Part shown: positions 46,416-58,215 of the stretch, one piece after another
Layout of the letters: each line of letters starts with the position of its first letter
Numbering within the stretch: the first letter of the stretch is position 1
Program-made: the position numbers and the translations under genes
The notes under the pieces: generated by a model
Told to the model about the DNA's origin: nothing
Seen by the model: only the letters and a program-made list of their open reading frames with translations
Databases searched by the model: none
Source: Petunia secreta
Lineage: Eukaryota > Streptophyta > Magnoliopsida > Solanales > Solanaceae
DNA length: 64,000 nt
Assembly: GCA_029990175.1 (NCBI GenBank)
Contig: JARKIP010000065.1
Coordinates: 4,592,501 to 4,656,500, forward strand
Direction of reading: 5' to 3'

Positions 46416-46594
46416 ATGTTTAGAGTCTATCCAGACTAAGACAGTGTCTAGTAGAGTCTCGCTGATGGGTACGTAGACGTCCGTACTTATCTACGAGAGG
46501 CTATAATGGCATTTAGGAAGTTTCACTTCCTTCTTTTCTAATCGTGCGTCGGTCTAGGATGCAAAAGTATTTTCGTTAATTCATTCATGGTAAG

Positions 46595-48110
46595 TGTGAA
46601 TTCTCGTGCGACAAATCAGCAAGCGGTATAAGTTCAAGACGAAGCAGTCTGGCCTGGGGTTAGCACTGACGAAGCCCCGAGAGTTTTTGATCATGTTGAC
46701 GATCTAGTTACGGATGTTCCAGCTGTACGAGCTCGCGATGGGCATGGAAGCAGGGCCTTGTGGTTCCCTTGGCTCTCTACGATGCTTTTACGAGAATCTT
46801 GGAAACGTAGATACCGCAAGAACCTCTTATTCGCTAGGCAGCTTATAAGGTTGCTGCAGATGTAGACGTTCGGTCTCAGGGAGCTTCTATTCCAGTTCTT
46901 AATATTGCCGCAGTAAAGTAAGTTCTGGAGGCAGCATGTGTTGTGCCTCTAATTGTTCTGGCTGATTAGCTAGCCGAGGTATCAGTTCGGTCCGAGTGCC
47001 TAAAGAGGTTGCATCATTTCACGCGGTTGAACCTTCCGATATTCTTAAGCCATGCATTAGTTAATCCCTGCGTAAATTTTTAAAATAAAATGATGTCAGC
47101 ATATCCTTCAGGCTGTTGGTTATCTCGAGCAATATGCTGTGTACCATTCTGCTTTCCAGTTTCAGGGTCCAGCCTTGAATTGGTGGGCCGCTCTCTTATT
47201 AGCTAACTTGATTCGGTTTTTCTTCTAGATTCGTGGAAAAGTTCCTTTCGAGTAGTGAGTGAGATGAAAAATGTTTCCCGTTTGAGTGGATTTGACAGGG
47301 TAGCCTATCGGTTAGCCTGTTGGTGTTTCAGAATATGAGATTGAATTCTATAGAATGGCTGGATATGCATTAGAACTAGTTCATGAGCCTTTCGAGAGAT
47401 TTAGAGATTTATTGATGACCTTTATTTTTTCTTGAAATCCCAGATAGCTCGAGAAATTGAGGTCTGGATTTTATTTGATGTCGTTGTTGATATTTCTCAG
47501 AGGTATGAGGCATACCATAAGTTAGAGCGGGAAGAGATAGAGCGGAAAATAAGAGATCCCATGGCCCTGGTGGGTAACCATGGTACCTCATTTGGAGGTA
47601 AAGGTTCTGATTATTTTGGGAGGTCACCTTCCAGGTTATCTCAGCTTGTGTCATGTGATTCTTAGAGTGCGCCAGTAGCTCGTCAAGATCAGATTCAGTC
47701 TTTTCTTTACAGCTATCAACAATCTTTCCAGCTTTTATTTTTCAGCGAAAAGGTTTTATCATTGTCGTGAGTCTGATTATCCTTTGAGGAATTTTCCTGT
47801 TATCATTATCGGGAGTCTGGCTATCCTTTAAAGAGTTTTTCCTTACTCCGACAGGTAGGCAGTCGTCTTTTCTCTCGTCATCAGGCATCTGCGCAGTCGC
47901 AGGGGATTTCATATAGATCTCAATCAGAGAAATGCCACCATCCAATAGAGGTCGAGAGCGTGGTGGTAGTGGTTCTTCTAGAAGTAATTGTCAGGGTAGT
48001 GGCTCGACTCAGCTGTAGAGGCAGTTCTATGAACTGCTAGTCTGGCAGAATGCTGAGGCATTCGATGTAGTAGACCCATGTGTTTCTTTTTCCCTTATCT
48101 GTAAGTAAGA
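46595..48110 (+). pseudogene. Gag-like relic of the young family A element
   Basis: Recognisable pieces include VVVDISQRYEAYHKLEREEI near 47480-47540 and MAGYALELVHEPF-like sequence near 47355-47395, in the same order as in the older copy. Stops and frameshifts occur in all frames. The remainder, 48111-49620, has short frames only (for example 48821-49126) with no recognisable domain. No zinc knuckle, protease, RT or integrase was found. Confidence 0.6.
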
Positions 48111-49599
48111 TTTATCTTTCCGATCGATCTGGAAATAGTGTCTCTTATCATGTTTCGATGGTTTCCTTGGATGTCATTTCTATTAAGAATCGGTTGCGGT
48201 AGAGGGGTGAGCTTCTGATACGATTTATTCCTGGCATTTATGAAACCCTACTAGTTTATATGATCTAAATATGGGAGATTTGACGGTGAGTATTGCTATT
48301 GCCTGCTTGGCATCCTGTTATACTACCTTGTGTTATTATGCCAAGTCATTTTACTTATCTCATCGGAAGTCAGTGTTGGTAGGATGATGGGATCCTAATT
48401 CGTCACCATCCGAAAGTGTTATCGTTTCTCCCGGTGCAAATTGATTAGTAAGTAATATTCGATCTACGTATCTCATCTTGGTTCAAAATGCTAATAAAGT
48501 CATGTTATTTTATGAGCTTGTCTTAATTATAAAAGGGTATTCTGGTAAATTGTCAGAGTTTTCTTCTTATTGGGAGGTTAAAATTGGTATGGATGTTTTT
48601 CCATAAAGCTTATTTAATGTCTATTTCTTCAATTGCGGTTCTTTGGCTAGCTTAACTCGGAAGTAATCTAGCTCTGGAGGCCAAGTAAATAAGAAGATGA
48701 GCTTCTCGAAGTTCTAATTATTTCTATCCTCGATCCATTTCCATTTCTTCTTCGTCCGGCACTAGTGAGCTTAGGCGATCAGTAACCTATTGTGATGTTC
48801 CCTGTGTTGAGCCAGAGTACGTGTTATTGTGGCCGGGTAAGCATATTATTGTTTTGGTCCAGTTGTCTCATCTTGCTATCCGTTTAACATGTTTATGTTA
48901 TCAGTTTATCCGGGTATCCATTCCCATGTATAGTATAGTGCTGGTTCTGTTTTTGCGGATCATCCAGTTTCAAGGGAAACTCTGCCGAAATTTTTATATA
49001 GAAGTACCATCCATCAGGCGATGGTGTTTACGGCAAAGATATGGAGTTGTGAACTTGAGAGTTGCAGCTGTTTGGCAACTCGAAAGGGTAGTTGGTAGCT
49101 TAGGTCTGTCTATGTTCAGCTTTTAGCTAAATCTTCTTTAGTCCAGCAGACTGTGCGAGGATGGTTATTCCTATTCAAATGGTTGCATGAGTTTGTGCTT
49201 TAAGTGGAGGAGTCTTCCTCCAAATACTGAATGGTAATATTAAATCTCTAAGGCGTTGCTGAAGCGTAAGCTAATTCTTTGTTTCATCGACTTGTTCTAT
49301 ATCGAAAAGTGTATCAACGAGGTGATTTGCTGGCAGAATCATGTTAATCCATCCAGATTTCCTCGTAGCTTTGTTTCGAAAATGTAGAGCTCTCCTCTCG
49401 TGATCGAGGAAGGATCAGCTTAGTCGGAATAAGCTGGGCAATGGCGTTATGATATTATCCAGATATGTTTATTTCAAAAAGTTCGAGTGCGTGTTATAAT
49501 TATGATTATGCAATCATGAGATAATGTCCGTGGGATATTTTATGAAGGTTGTGCAAGTTCTCTTGTTATCTGCGTAAATCTTGCTTTAGATTTAGGCTC

Positions 49600-49634
49600 G
49601 TTCGAGGCCGAACGAGAGTTTAAGTGGAGGAGAA
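49600..49634 (+). other. Polypurine tract of the young family A element
   Basis: TTCGAGGCCGAACGAGAGTT is followed by TAAGTGGAGGAGAA at 49621-49634, immediately before the 3' LTR. Confidence 0.85.
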
Positions 49635-50123
49635 TGAAACGACCTCGGTCAGTCGTTTCGGAAGTTAGGACTCTGATTGGGGTGCCGATAATTTTAAAAT
49701 ATTCATAATGTCCATTAGGACCTGTCTGTAAAATTTGAGCTAAATCAGACCTCGTTTGGTAGGCATCGGAAGAAGGTTTCAGTTTTTATTGGCGATAAAT
49801 ATTAAAAAGAGATTTTCGAGCTCGGTTTTTGCCGAATGAGCTCCGATTCGAAATCCGAAAGCGCCGTTAGGTTCGTATGATTATTTGTGATTTTTGTAAG
49901 CTTTCGAAAGTGAATTTCGATGTTGTTCGGCAAGTTTCCGCTAAAATGCCGAAAGTTAAATAATTTGACTTCTTTTCTATAAAATTCGCATCTTGAGTTT
50001 CGGGAGTTCGATTTGAGATCCGCCTTCGCGAGTATGTTATATATATTTTGTATAACTTGTATGCAAAAGTTGGAATTATTTCGAATATCGTAGGATACCG
50101 TTTTAATTTTTACCGTAGCAGCG

Positions 50124-50174
<51 letters not shown>

Positions 50175-52378
50175 AAAGACAAAATAGAAAAAAAGGACAA
50201 AATAAGGAATGAAAATGAAGGTGAGCTGATGGCGGTGGACTTAGCGCATATATATGCTAAGTCCTTAGAAAGAACAGAAACATATATCGTAACAGAGAAA
50301 CAAAAATGGAAAATACGCAGTGGGAAAATGCCAGAAAATGAGAAAAGGGGCCGGAGAAAAGTAGAATTTTCACCGTGAAACATTCAGGTAATGATCCTAA
50401 TATATTATTTGAGTTTATTACGTATGTTTGAATATATTTTTACGGTAAAAATAGGAATATTAGACATCGCCCTAATGACGTAAATTGATAGTTTGAAGGG
50501 TCAAATGGACCCCGATAATGAAATTGATTATATATTCGTACTCAGTGAGTTATGGGCAACATATAAATGTAAATTATTTGGGGTTTGGTTACGTGACTTT
50601 AAACCCTGTATATAGGCGTGGCCTGCGTATTGCGTATGCGAATAGGGTATCAGGTTCCTACCTGGATTGCCCTAAGATGTGAGGAATGAAGCCTTTAGCC
50701 TAATTTGATATATTTTTCTGGTTATTGAACACAGTGGGATCGTTTGGCAAGAAACCAAAGGACAAAGCGGTTATTGAGTGGCTGTACTAACTTTGTAACA
50801 AGGTAAGTGTTTATATCCATTTCTTTGGAGGCACCTGGCCTCGTGGATTTTCTACCACGTATTTCTTACGTGTGTAGCTGCCGATAGGCGTACTCATTAC
50901 GCCTTAGCTTTGGATTTACATTCTATATTATATGTTATGTCATGTTGTTGGTATTGCATTGGGAATCTGAGCATTGTACCCTGGCTATGAGTTGACATAT
51001 ACTTCCCGGCTGTCGATGAGAGTCCCGCGCCGGTGAAGGGTTATCATTGCATCATATTGAGGGTAGGAGGATTCCGCCCTCGGAGCAGGAGGATTCCGCT
51101 CCATTGCATCATATTGAGGGTAGGAGGATTCCGCCCTCGGAGCAGGAGGATTCCGCTCCATTGCATCATATTGAGGGTAGGAGGATTCCGCCCTCGGAGC
51201 AGGAGGATTCCGCTCCATTGCATCATATTGAGGGTAGGAGGATTCCGCCCTCGGAGCAGGAGGATTCCGCTCCATTGCATCATATTGAGGGTAGGAGGAT
51301 TCCGCCCTCGGAGCAGGAGGATTCCGCTCCATTGCATCATATTGAGGGTAGGAGGATTCCGCCCTCGGAGCAGGAGGATTCCGCTCCATTGCATCATATT
51401 GAGGGTAGGAGGATTCCGCCCTCGGAGCAGGAGGATTCTGCTCCATCTATTTGGCACATGTGACACCATTGCATCATACTGCATTCATCCCATTTCATTG
51501 CATCGCGTGCTGACTATTGTGTGACTATCATGCTGTGTTTTGTGTATGCGGTATGTATACCATATTGTGGACATATATCAGTTTTCCTATATATTTCTGG
51601 CTTGTATTCTGGGTTGCGGGGATCAAGTTGTACGCCGCAACGGTATAAATATATGGATCGGGTTGCACGCCGCGACAGGATGAATATATGGATCGGGTTG
51701 CACGCCGCAACAGGAAGTATTTCTGATTGTTGATATGTTCGGGATACCTATATGTTCTGGCTATCTTACGTTCCTGGTTTTAATGAGTTTGTGATTCCAT
51801 ACGTGTTTCTAGTTATTAATTGGCTCTGCCTTTTCCTAATTTAAATAAGAGGAATTTTGTTTATCTGTTTCTTTTCCCTGGCTAGCTATCCTATTATTTG
51901 AGGTGGCTAGTCTGCCCCACTTATTGAGTCCTTTTGACTCACCCTTGTTTGTTGTTTGTTTCTTGTCTATCTATTTCGTTTCGGCAGGTTCGCTCCAGGA
52001 TTGAGTTCGCCGCGTTGTTCAGGAGCGAAGACGACTTCATCTATCAGGGTGAGCCAGATTTATTCCGGATGGCCACCACTTTATTGTTCATTATTTCAGT
52101 TGCATTTTGCTCCCTTCAGGAGGTATCTGTCTTCTTTTGTACTCTTAGATGTCTGGTCTGGATAGCCCTAAACCTTGTATGTTGGGTAGTCAGCTGTAAT
52201 TTCTTTTGTACAGCTTAGAGGTATCAGTATGTCTGTAAATTTTTTTTTAAAAGTCTTGTTCTTATTTATGAATTGAATTATATTTATTTTCCTAATTTAA
52301 TTGGTAAGGGTTCGCCCGACGGGTCTAGGGGAGAATGTCGGGTGCCCGCACGGCCTAGCCGGATTTCGGGTCGTGTCA
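49635..52378 (+). repeat. 3' LTR of the young family A element
   Basis: 2744 bp, matching 43662-46400 throughout apart from the A-rich tract (45 A at 50128-50172). It ends TCGTGTCA, followed by the TTTCC duplication. Confidence 0.95.
51047..51448 (+). repeat. 57-bp tandem array, seven units (right LTR)
   Basis: It has the same seven units, in the same order and with the same variant last unit, as 45069-45470. Confidence 0.95.
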
Positions 52379-52383
52379 TTTCC

Positions 52384-52622
52384 TCTTCTGATCGAGGAAG
52401 GGTCAACTTAGACAAAATAAGCGGGACAATGGTGTTATCATATTATCAAGATATGTTTTATTCCAAGAGTTCGGTGTGCCTGTTATAATTTTGATTCGGT
52501 AATCATGAAACAATGTCTGTGGAATAGTTTATAAAGGTCGTGCAAGTTCTCTTGTTATATGTAGAATTTTGCTTCAGACACAAGCTCGTTCGAGGACGAA
52601 CGAGAGTCTAAGTGGAGGAGAA
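52384..52622 (+). other. End of the older family A interior with polypurine tract
   Basis: Interior sequence resumes after the young insertion (GATCGAGGAAGGGTCAACTT, similar to 49403 in the young copy). It ends with TAAGTGGAGGAGAA at 52609-52622 before the LTR. Confidence 0.82.
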
Positions 52623-54664
52623 TGAAACGACCTTAGGTAGTCGTTTCGAGAGGAAGGACTCAGATTGACGTGCCGATAATTTTAAAATATTTGTAGGGTC
52701 CATTAGGACCTGTATGTAAAATTTAAGCTAAATCAGACCTCGTTTGGTAGGCATCAGAAGAATGTTTTAGTTTTCGTGGGCGATAAATCTTAAAAGAAAA
52801 TTTTCGAGCTCGATTTGGTGAATAAGCTCCGATTTGAAATTCGAAAGCGTCGATGGGTTTGTATGATTATTTTTGACTTGTAAGAACTTTCGAAAGTGAA
52901 TTCTAAGGTCGTTCAGATAGTTTCCGCTAAAATCCCGAATGTTAAAGAATTTGATCTTTTCCATTTAATTCGCATCTTGAGTTTCGGAAATCCAATTCGA
53001 GATCCGTCTTAGCGAGTACGTCACATAAATTTTTTGTAACTTGCTTGAGGAATTTTGGATTATTCTTAATTTTGTAGGATTGCGTTTTAATTTTTGTCAC
53101 AATATCAAGCTTTCAGAAAAAAGAAAAGAAAAGATAAAAGAAAAGTAAAGAAAGAAAAAGGGAAAAAGAAAAGTAACTAAGGGGAGCCCGTGACTTACAT
53201 TTAAGGAATAGAAACCAGAAATGAGAAATGAAACAGAGAACGTAGACGAAAGAAAAAAATCAGAAAAGGGAGAAAGGAAAGGAAAAAGAGAAGGAAAAGA
53301 AAGGATTTTCATCCTGAAACATCCATGTAATCGTGTTAATTCATAATTTCAGTTTATTACGTGTGTTTGAATATATTTTAACGGAAGAAATTGGGATATT
53401 AGACATCATTCTAATTAGTTAAATTGATAGTTTAAAGGGTTAATTGTACACTGATAATGAAATTGATTATAAATTCGATCTCAAAGAGTTACGGACAACC
53501 CATAAATATAATTTATTAAGAGTTCTGTTATGTGATTTTGGACCATGTACATAGGCCTGGAGTGCATATCGCGTATGCGAATCAGGTACCGGGTTCCTAC
53601 CCGGATTGCTCTAAAACATAAGGAATGAAGCCTTTAGCCTGTTTTTAATATATTATTCCGCTTATTGAATAGAGCGGGATCGTTTGGCAATGAATCCAAA
53701 GGAAAAATCGGTTATTGAACAACAGTGCTACTTTAGAACAAGGTAAGTGATTATATCCATTTCTTTGGGGGCCTTTGGCCTTATGGATAATCTACCACAT
53801 GTTCCCTACGTGCGTAGCTGCCGATAGGCGTACTTATTACGCCTTAGCTTCGGATTTACATTTTATATTATATATTATGCCCTGTTGTTAGTATTGCATC
53901 GACCATATGCGCATTGTACTCCAATTATGAGCTTGATATGTACTTCCTGGCAGTCGATGAGAGTCTCGCGCCGATGATGGTTATTAGTGCATATACTTCT
54001 CGGCGGTCGATGAGGGTCCCGTGCCACTGAAGGGTTATCATTTCATATACTTCCTGGTAGTCAATGAGAGTCCTGTGCCGGAGAAGGGCTATTATTGCAT
54101 ATATCACCTGGTAGACGATGAGGGTCCCGCGCCAGAGATAGAGTTCGGGTACATGTGACCCCATTGCATCATGACACATTCATTTAATATCTTTGTATGT
54201 GTTTTGAGAGCTGTATGGATTTGTTGTATTAGTTATTTGTGAATGAGTTATCTGGTTGACTGTTATGGCTTCTGTTTCCCAGGAGTAGGAGTATTCCGCT
54301 TCAATTGGTCATATACTGAGTGCAGGAGTATTTCGTTTCAGCTTTATAGCCATCTTTTATTCAAGATGTACCAGTTTTATGTTTATTATCTCAGTTGTAT
54401 TTTGCTCCCTTTAGGAGATGTTTATACTATTTGTATTCTTAGATATCTATTTAGATAACCCTAAACCTAGTACATTGGAGAGTCAACTGTCACTTCTTTT
54501 ATACATCCTATGTACAATTATGTTCATGTGTCTTTAGGTCTAATATCTTATCTAAAAAAAGTTTTATGTTTTTTTTTTAATTCAATTCAGAAGGGTTCGA
54601 CCGACGGGTCTATGGGAGGATGTCGGGTGCCCGCACGACCTAGCTAGAAATCTGGGTCGTGTCG
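52623..54664 (+). repeat. 3' LTR of the older family A element
   Basis: 2042 bp, from TGAAACGACC to GTCGTGTCG (terminal CA now CG). A degenerate run of about four 54-bp modules lies at 53935-54150. It lacks the 57-bp array, which explains much of its shorter length. It carries many substitutions against both the 5' LTR and the young copy. Confidence 0.9.
53935..54150 (+). repeat. Degenerate 54-bp module array
   Basis: Four imperfect units with TACTTCCTGGCAGTCGATGA, GAGTCTCGCGCCG and variants. These are the same module, in opposite orientation, as the array at 1-285. Confidence 0.8.
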
Positions 54665-54947
54665 CACCTTCTCTGATAACCACTAGATTTTCTGTCACAC
54701 TGGCGGCTTTTCTCTTTTCCTTGGCTGCCTGAGGAGCAGAGGTGGCCTAACCATCTTAAGCCGACCTTTTCTTTTCTGCTGGTATGACATCAGGTTCAGC
54801 ATTGTCCTTCTCCAACTCCTGGGCAGGTTTTTCTTGCCTCCAATTTCATCTTTGCTTCTGTTTATCTTTGCCATCTGTTGGTTTCCTTGGTGGTTGGCCT
54901 CCGGCTCCACCTCCTCTGCCCTTGGATGCTTGTTTTGCACCTACCAT
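54665..54947 (-). pseudogene. Env-position gene of the Athila-like element, N-terminal part
   Basis: The start ATG is at 54947 (minus), giving MVGAKQASKGRGGGAGGQ, a basic Gly/Lys-rich N-terminus. Stops interrupt it before 54665. The gene would continue at 38098, after removal of one CACCT copy and the family A nest. Upstream (54948 onwards) matches the non-coding leader of such genes. Confidence 0.6.
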
Positions 54948-55430
54948 TTTTCCAACTAAGCGCCTGCACAAATATCAAGTAAAATCAGCCATGGGGTGCA
55001 AACAAGTCGATCAAGATAGCTAGAAACTAGCCCCTTTCAAGATTTGATTTTAGTTCACTTGGTACGCACGCACCCCTCACTTAAAGCTCAAGTGTATTTC
55101 ACTATTAAATAATTTATGCTTTTGGTAAAATCATTGAGTCATTTGTGAGGTAATCAGACTTCCCTCACGTGTACCTCTTAGTTTCAATCATATCTTGTAT
55201 TTAAAATCGACAAAGTGTGCAAAACGGGGTTCCTACACCCCAAACTTATGCTATTCTCTATCACAAAGCATGTAGAAGCATTAAATTAAGCGAGACAAAG
55301 AAGGCAGCCCATAATTTACAACACGGGGCAGCGGCTCATGTTACTTGTGTACAAAACTCCGTTCTGTGTGTGAGATGTGCATTGAGTGTCATTCAAGCAA
55401 CGTGCCTTAAACGCTACACCAAGCCATAAT
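54948..55430 (-). other. Non-coding Athila-like interior, left of the gag-protease element
   Basis: No convincing open frame. It is probably the spacer between pol and the env-position gene of the minus-strand element. It ends with the ATAAT duplication at 55426-55430. Confidence 0.45.
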
Positions 55431-55910
55431 TGTATGGCAAAAATACGCCACCTATTATTACGGGGATACGGGTCCAAGTGGTGAGACTAGACTTATCCTA
55501 CAAGTTACCGAGCACAGAGGATACACGCCTGTTCTACGAGTTACGACCGATTAGGTAGTACGTGTGTAGGATGCAAGTCATATATCCCGTCGTCTTAGGT
55601 TTACAGTCTCCTAGTTAAGGTTTCGTACACACCACCGCCTTAAGTTTATAGGCCCATGCTCTTTATTATTCTTTGTATTTTACCATAATTAGGACTTGTA
55701 ATCTCTATTATAGATACACATCCTCACAATTTATTGTACATCAAGTGATTCACATTGAATCCGACTATTCTCAAGGAATAAAATCTTTAGTTTCTTGTCT
55801 ATTATTTTCCTCGCTATTTACTTACTTTTTCATTGTAATTTACTGTATTGCTTGTGAACCATTCATAAATTTAATTGTTTAAACTAGAAGTACAATTATC
55901 GGCATAAACA
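55431..55910 (+). repeat. 5' LTR of the gag-protease element
   Basis: 480 bp, TGTATGGCAAAAATACG to CGGCATAAACA. It differs from the 3' LTR at numerous positions, including a damaged TATA region (CTATTATAGATAC near 55705 versus CTATAAATACC at 62295), so the insertion is fairly old. Confidence 0.9.
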
Positions 55911-55930
55911 GTTTAGTGCCCACCGTGGGG
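55911..55930 (+). other. Primer-binding-site region of the gag-protease element
   Basis: GTTTAGTGCCCACCGTGGGG follows the LTR. It resembles the TGGCGCCCACCGTGGGGC-type primer sites of plant gypsy elements. The exact tRNA is not assigned. Confidence 0.55.
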
Positions 55931-55971
55931 CACAGGAAATTGTAGGTATTCTACGAGGAAAAAGCACAGTT

Positions 55972-57063
55972 ATGTCGGACGGCAGTAGAAACATCCCAAA
56001 GAACACTACTAATGCAGTAGACGAGTCTATACAGGATCCTAGCGATCCCAACGTGCAGCCAAAGGATCCTACCAAGGAGCCAATCCATGTAGCCAGCGAC
56101 AGCAAAGACGATCAATCACGCAAAGGTAATTCTGAGTTCAGAGGTTTCCTTGTTAATCTCCTCAAAACCTTATTAGAACGAGAAGAGAAGAACTCGATCA
56201 ACATGGTCAAGGGCATACCTTAAAAGGTAGGGGCAATGATCGCTGGATCGGCTCAGAGGCCAGCATCCCCCCGAGGACCAGCCCCAATGAACAATACACC
56301 AGCATCCTCTTCTAATTACATACTCTATATGGACGCCGCTTCTGGAGGCCAACCGACAATCAATAATCAAGACCTCAAAGGAACACCTATCATTCAGGAC
56401 ATCCTAAAGGAGATGAAGGCCATCCATGATTGGATCGGTAACGTACCGGGTGCTCTTCCCCAAATTACTACCGTAGATGAGCAAAAGTTTTATAAATATG
56501 CTTACAAAGCAAGCGCTGCACCTATCCGCGTACAAAAGCACTTCTGCCTGCCAGATAACTTAAAGTACGACGGGACGACAGATCCGGAGGAGCATATTGA
56601 TGCATACTATACAGCCGTCAAAAGCAACAAAATCTCAGAGGAAGAAATTCAATCTGCTCTAGGGAAGAGGTTAGGCTCGACCTTGACTAAGGCTGCTCTT
56701 GCTTGGTACACTCAGCTACTAATGGGGTCCATCGAATCATTCACCCAGATGCAAGATTTGTTAAAGAAAGTGCATTTTGGTGCCAGTAAGTGGGAGAAGC
56801 GCATGGAGGACATCTTCGAGGTTCAATAGTGCGACGATAAGCTGCTAAAAGACTACTTTGAAAGGTTCCAGAGGGAATGCATGAAGCTTCCTCCAACTCC
56901 TGACAACATTGCTGTGGTAGCTTTTGGAAGGATCTTGAATTCCAAAGGGTCGCTAGCTACTAGGGAGTTGCAGTGGCATCTAGCTCAGCACCCTGTGAAA
57001 ACATGGAACGCTTTGCATCAAAGATACACCAAGAAGCTGTGCTTGGAGACTGAATTATCCTAA
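55972..57063 (+). pseudogene. gag: Gag of the gag-protease element
   Basis: A single frame from ATG 55972 to TAA 57061-57063, interrupted by only two in-frame stops: TAA at 56221-56223 and TAG at 56827-56829. The N-terminus is Asp/Ser/Pro-rich. The gag core follows: RVQKHFCLPDNLKYDGTTDP, EEHIDAYYTAVKSNKISEEE, LGSTLTKAALAWYTQLL and LKDYFERFQRECMKLPP, the retrotransposon gag fold of plant gypsy elements. The C-terminal nucleocapsid part (57064-57480) is frameshifted and no clear zinc knuckle is left. With two stops it would not make full-length protein unless suppressed. Confidence 0.85.
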
Positions 57064-57484
57064 ACCCCCATTGAAGAAGCTCGCCCAATCGCCGAAGACA
57101 TCGTCTAGCAAGGACATAAATGGGGATATATTGAAAAACCTAAAGTTGCAGACAAGAGAAAATAGAGTAGGAGAGACTATAGGGATGACTTTTCTAGGCC
57201 AATCGAAAAGCGGGAGGACAATAGGAAGGCCCCAACGCCACCTCACAAGGGGTCACTCAGGATAGATTGGGTACCGATAGGTTTGAAGAATTAGGATTGC
57301 GCAACAACACCGTGGAGTTTGTGGGGATCACATGAAGGATGCCCAAGTGTGTTAGCCCAGCAACATGAGGGTGAACTTGGCAGAAGAAACAAAAATCTTT
57401 ATTGCGACTTTCATAGGATCATGGACATGAGACTGCTGGTTGCAGGGCCCTGATCTTAGAAGTGAATCTACTTAATAAAGGCTT

Positions 57485-58215
57485 TTGAAGGACCTACTTA
57501 CTGATAAGGGAAAGCAGACTTATGCCAAAAGCGTGATTCCAGAGGGACCCCCAAACCACCGAAGCCTAAGAGGGTCCATAAACGTAATAGTCAGTGACTC
57601 AAAGCACGGTGAGGTAGCGCCCGATGAGGACTATGCCGGAGAAGAGATGATCTTATTCAGTGACGAGGACAACACTAGTTGGAATACTCCTCACCACGAT
57701 GCCATGGTCATAACGCTCCGATTAGAGGATACAGACATCAAGTGCGTCCGAGTCGACGCTGGCAGTGCAGTGAACCTCATTAAATTGGACACCTGCAGGT
57801 GATGGGATTCGAAGGCAAAATGGTGCCGTATGTCTATACACTGGCAGACTTTAACAACTCATGCGAAAAATATGTCGTGGAGGTTAGCCTTGCTATAGAC
57901 GTCCCAAGGGCAGATTATGTTTCATCCTTTTCAATTAATCAAAGGAGGAGTCCTATATAATGCGATCATAGGATGACCGTGGATTTTCCAAGTCACAGCA
58001 GTGCCTTCTACTTGGCATATAAAACTCAAGTACCCTACCAAGTAGGGAATAAAAGAGATAAACCGAGATTAGATGGCAGCAAGGGAATGCTACACGACAG
58101 CGATCCTAAGAGAATCTAACCCCGAACTGGCACCAGAGGCATACCTTCCCGACACCGATGAAGACTCCAAAACCTTAATCGACAAAAATTACGATTCCGA
58201 TTGTTCAATTTATTG
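57485..58215 (+). pseudogene. Protease of the gag-protease element
   Basis: HHDAMVITLRLEDTDIKCVR precedes VDAGSAVNLI, the retropepsin active-site position (DAGSA; the catalytic Asp is kept). A frameshift near 57795 follows, then further protease sequence (YTLADFNNSC, later KYPTK) to a stop at about 58215, still in the protease-RT linker. Coding similarity then ceases, so RT was lost or never present. The layout of the protease and its upstream PHHDA motif matches the protease of the element at 2016-10445. Confidence 0.75.

Larger units (their letters stand above)
43662..52378 (+). mobile_element. Young non-autonomous family A element nested in the older one
   Basis: LTRs are at 43662-46400 (2739 bp) and 49635-52378 (2744 bp). 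TTTCC flanks it exactly (43657-43661 and 52379-52383). By eye the LTRs differ only in an A-rich tract (39 versus 45 A, and one A less just after it), so insertion was very recent. The 3.2-kb interior has an intact initiator-Met primer site and polypurine tract but only a shattered gag relic, with no RT, RNase H or integrase. It must have been copied by proteins supplied elsewhere. Confidence 0.95.
38099..54664 (+). mobile_element. Older family A LTR element, split by a younger family A insertion
   Basis: It starts TGAAACGACC and ends GTCGTGTCG, with CACCT on both sides (38094-38098 and 54665-54669). The 5' LTR is 38099-40850, the interior 40851-43661 plus 52384-52622, and the 3' LTR 52623-54664. 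The interior is a degenerate gag-like relic with no RT or integrase. The motif TTCGAGGACGAACGAGAGTC and an initiator-Met primer site suggest descent from a chromovirus (Tekay-like) by my reading. It is clearly older than the copy nested in it. Confidence 0.9.
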
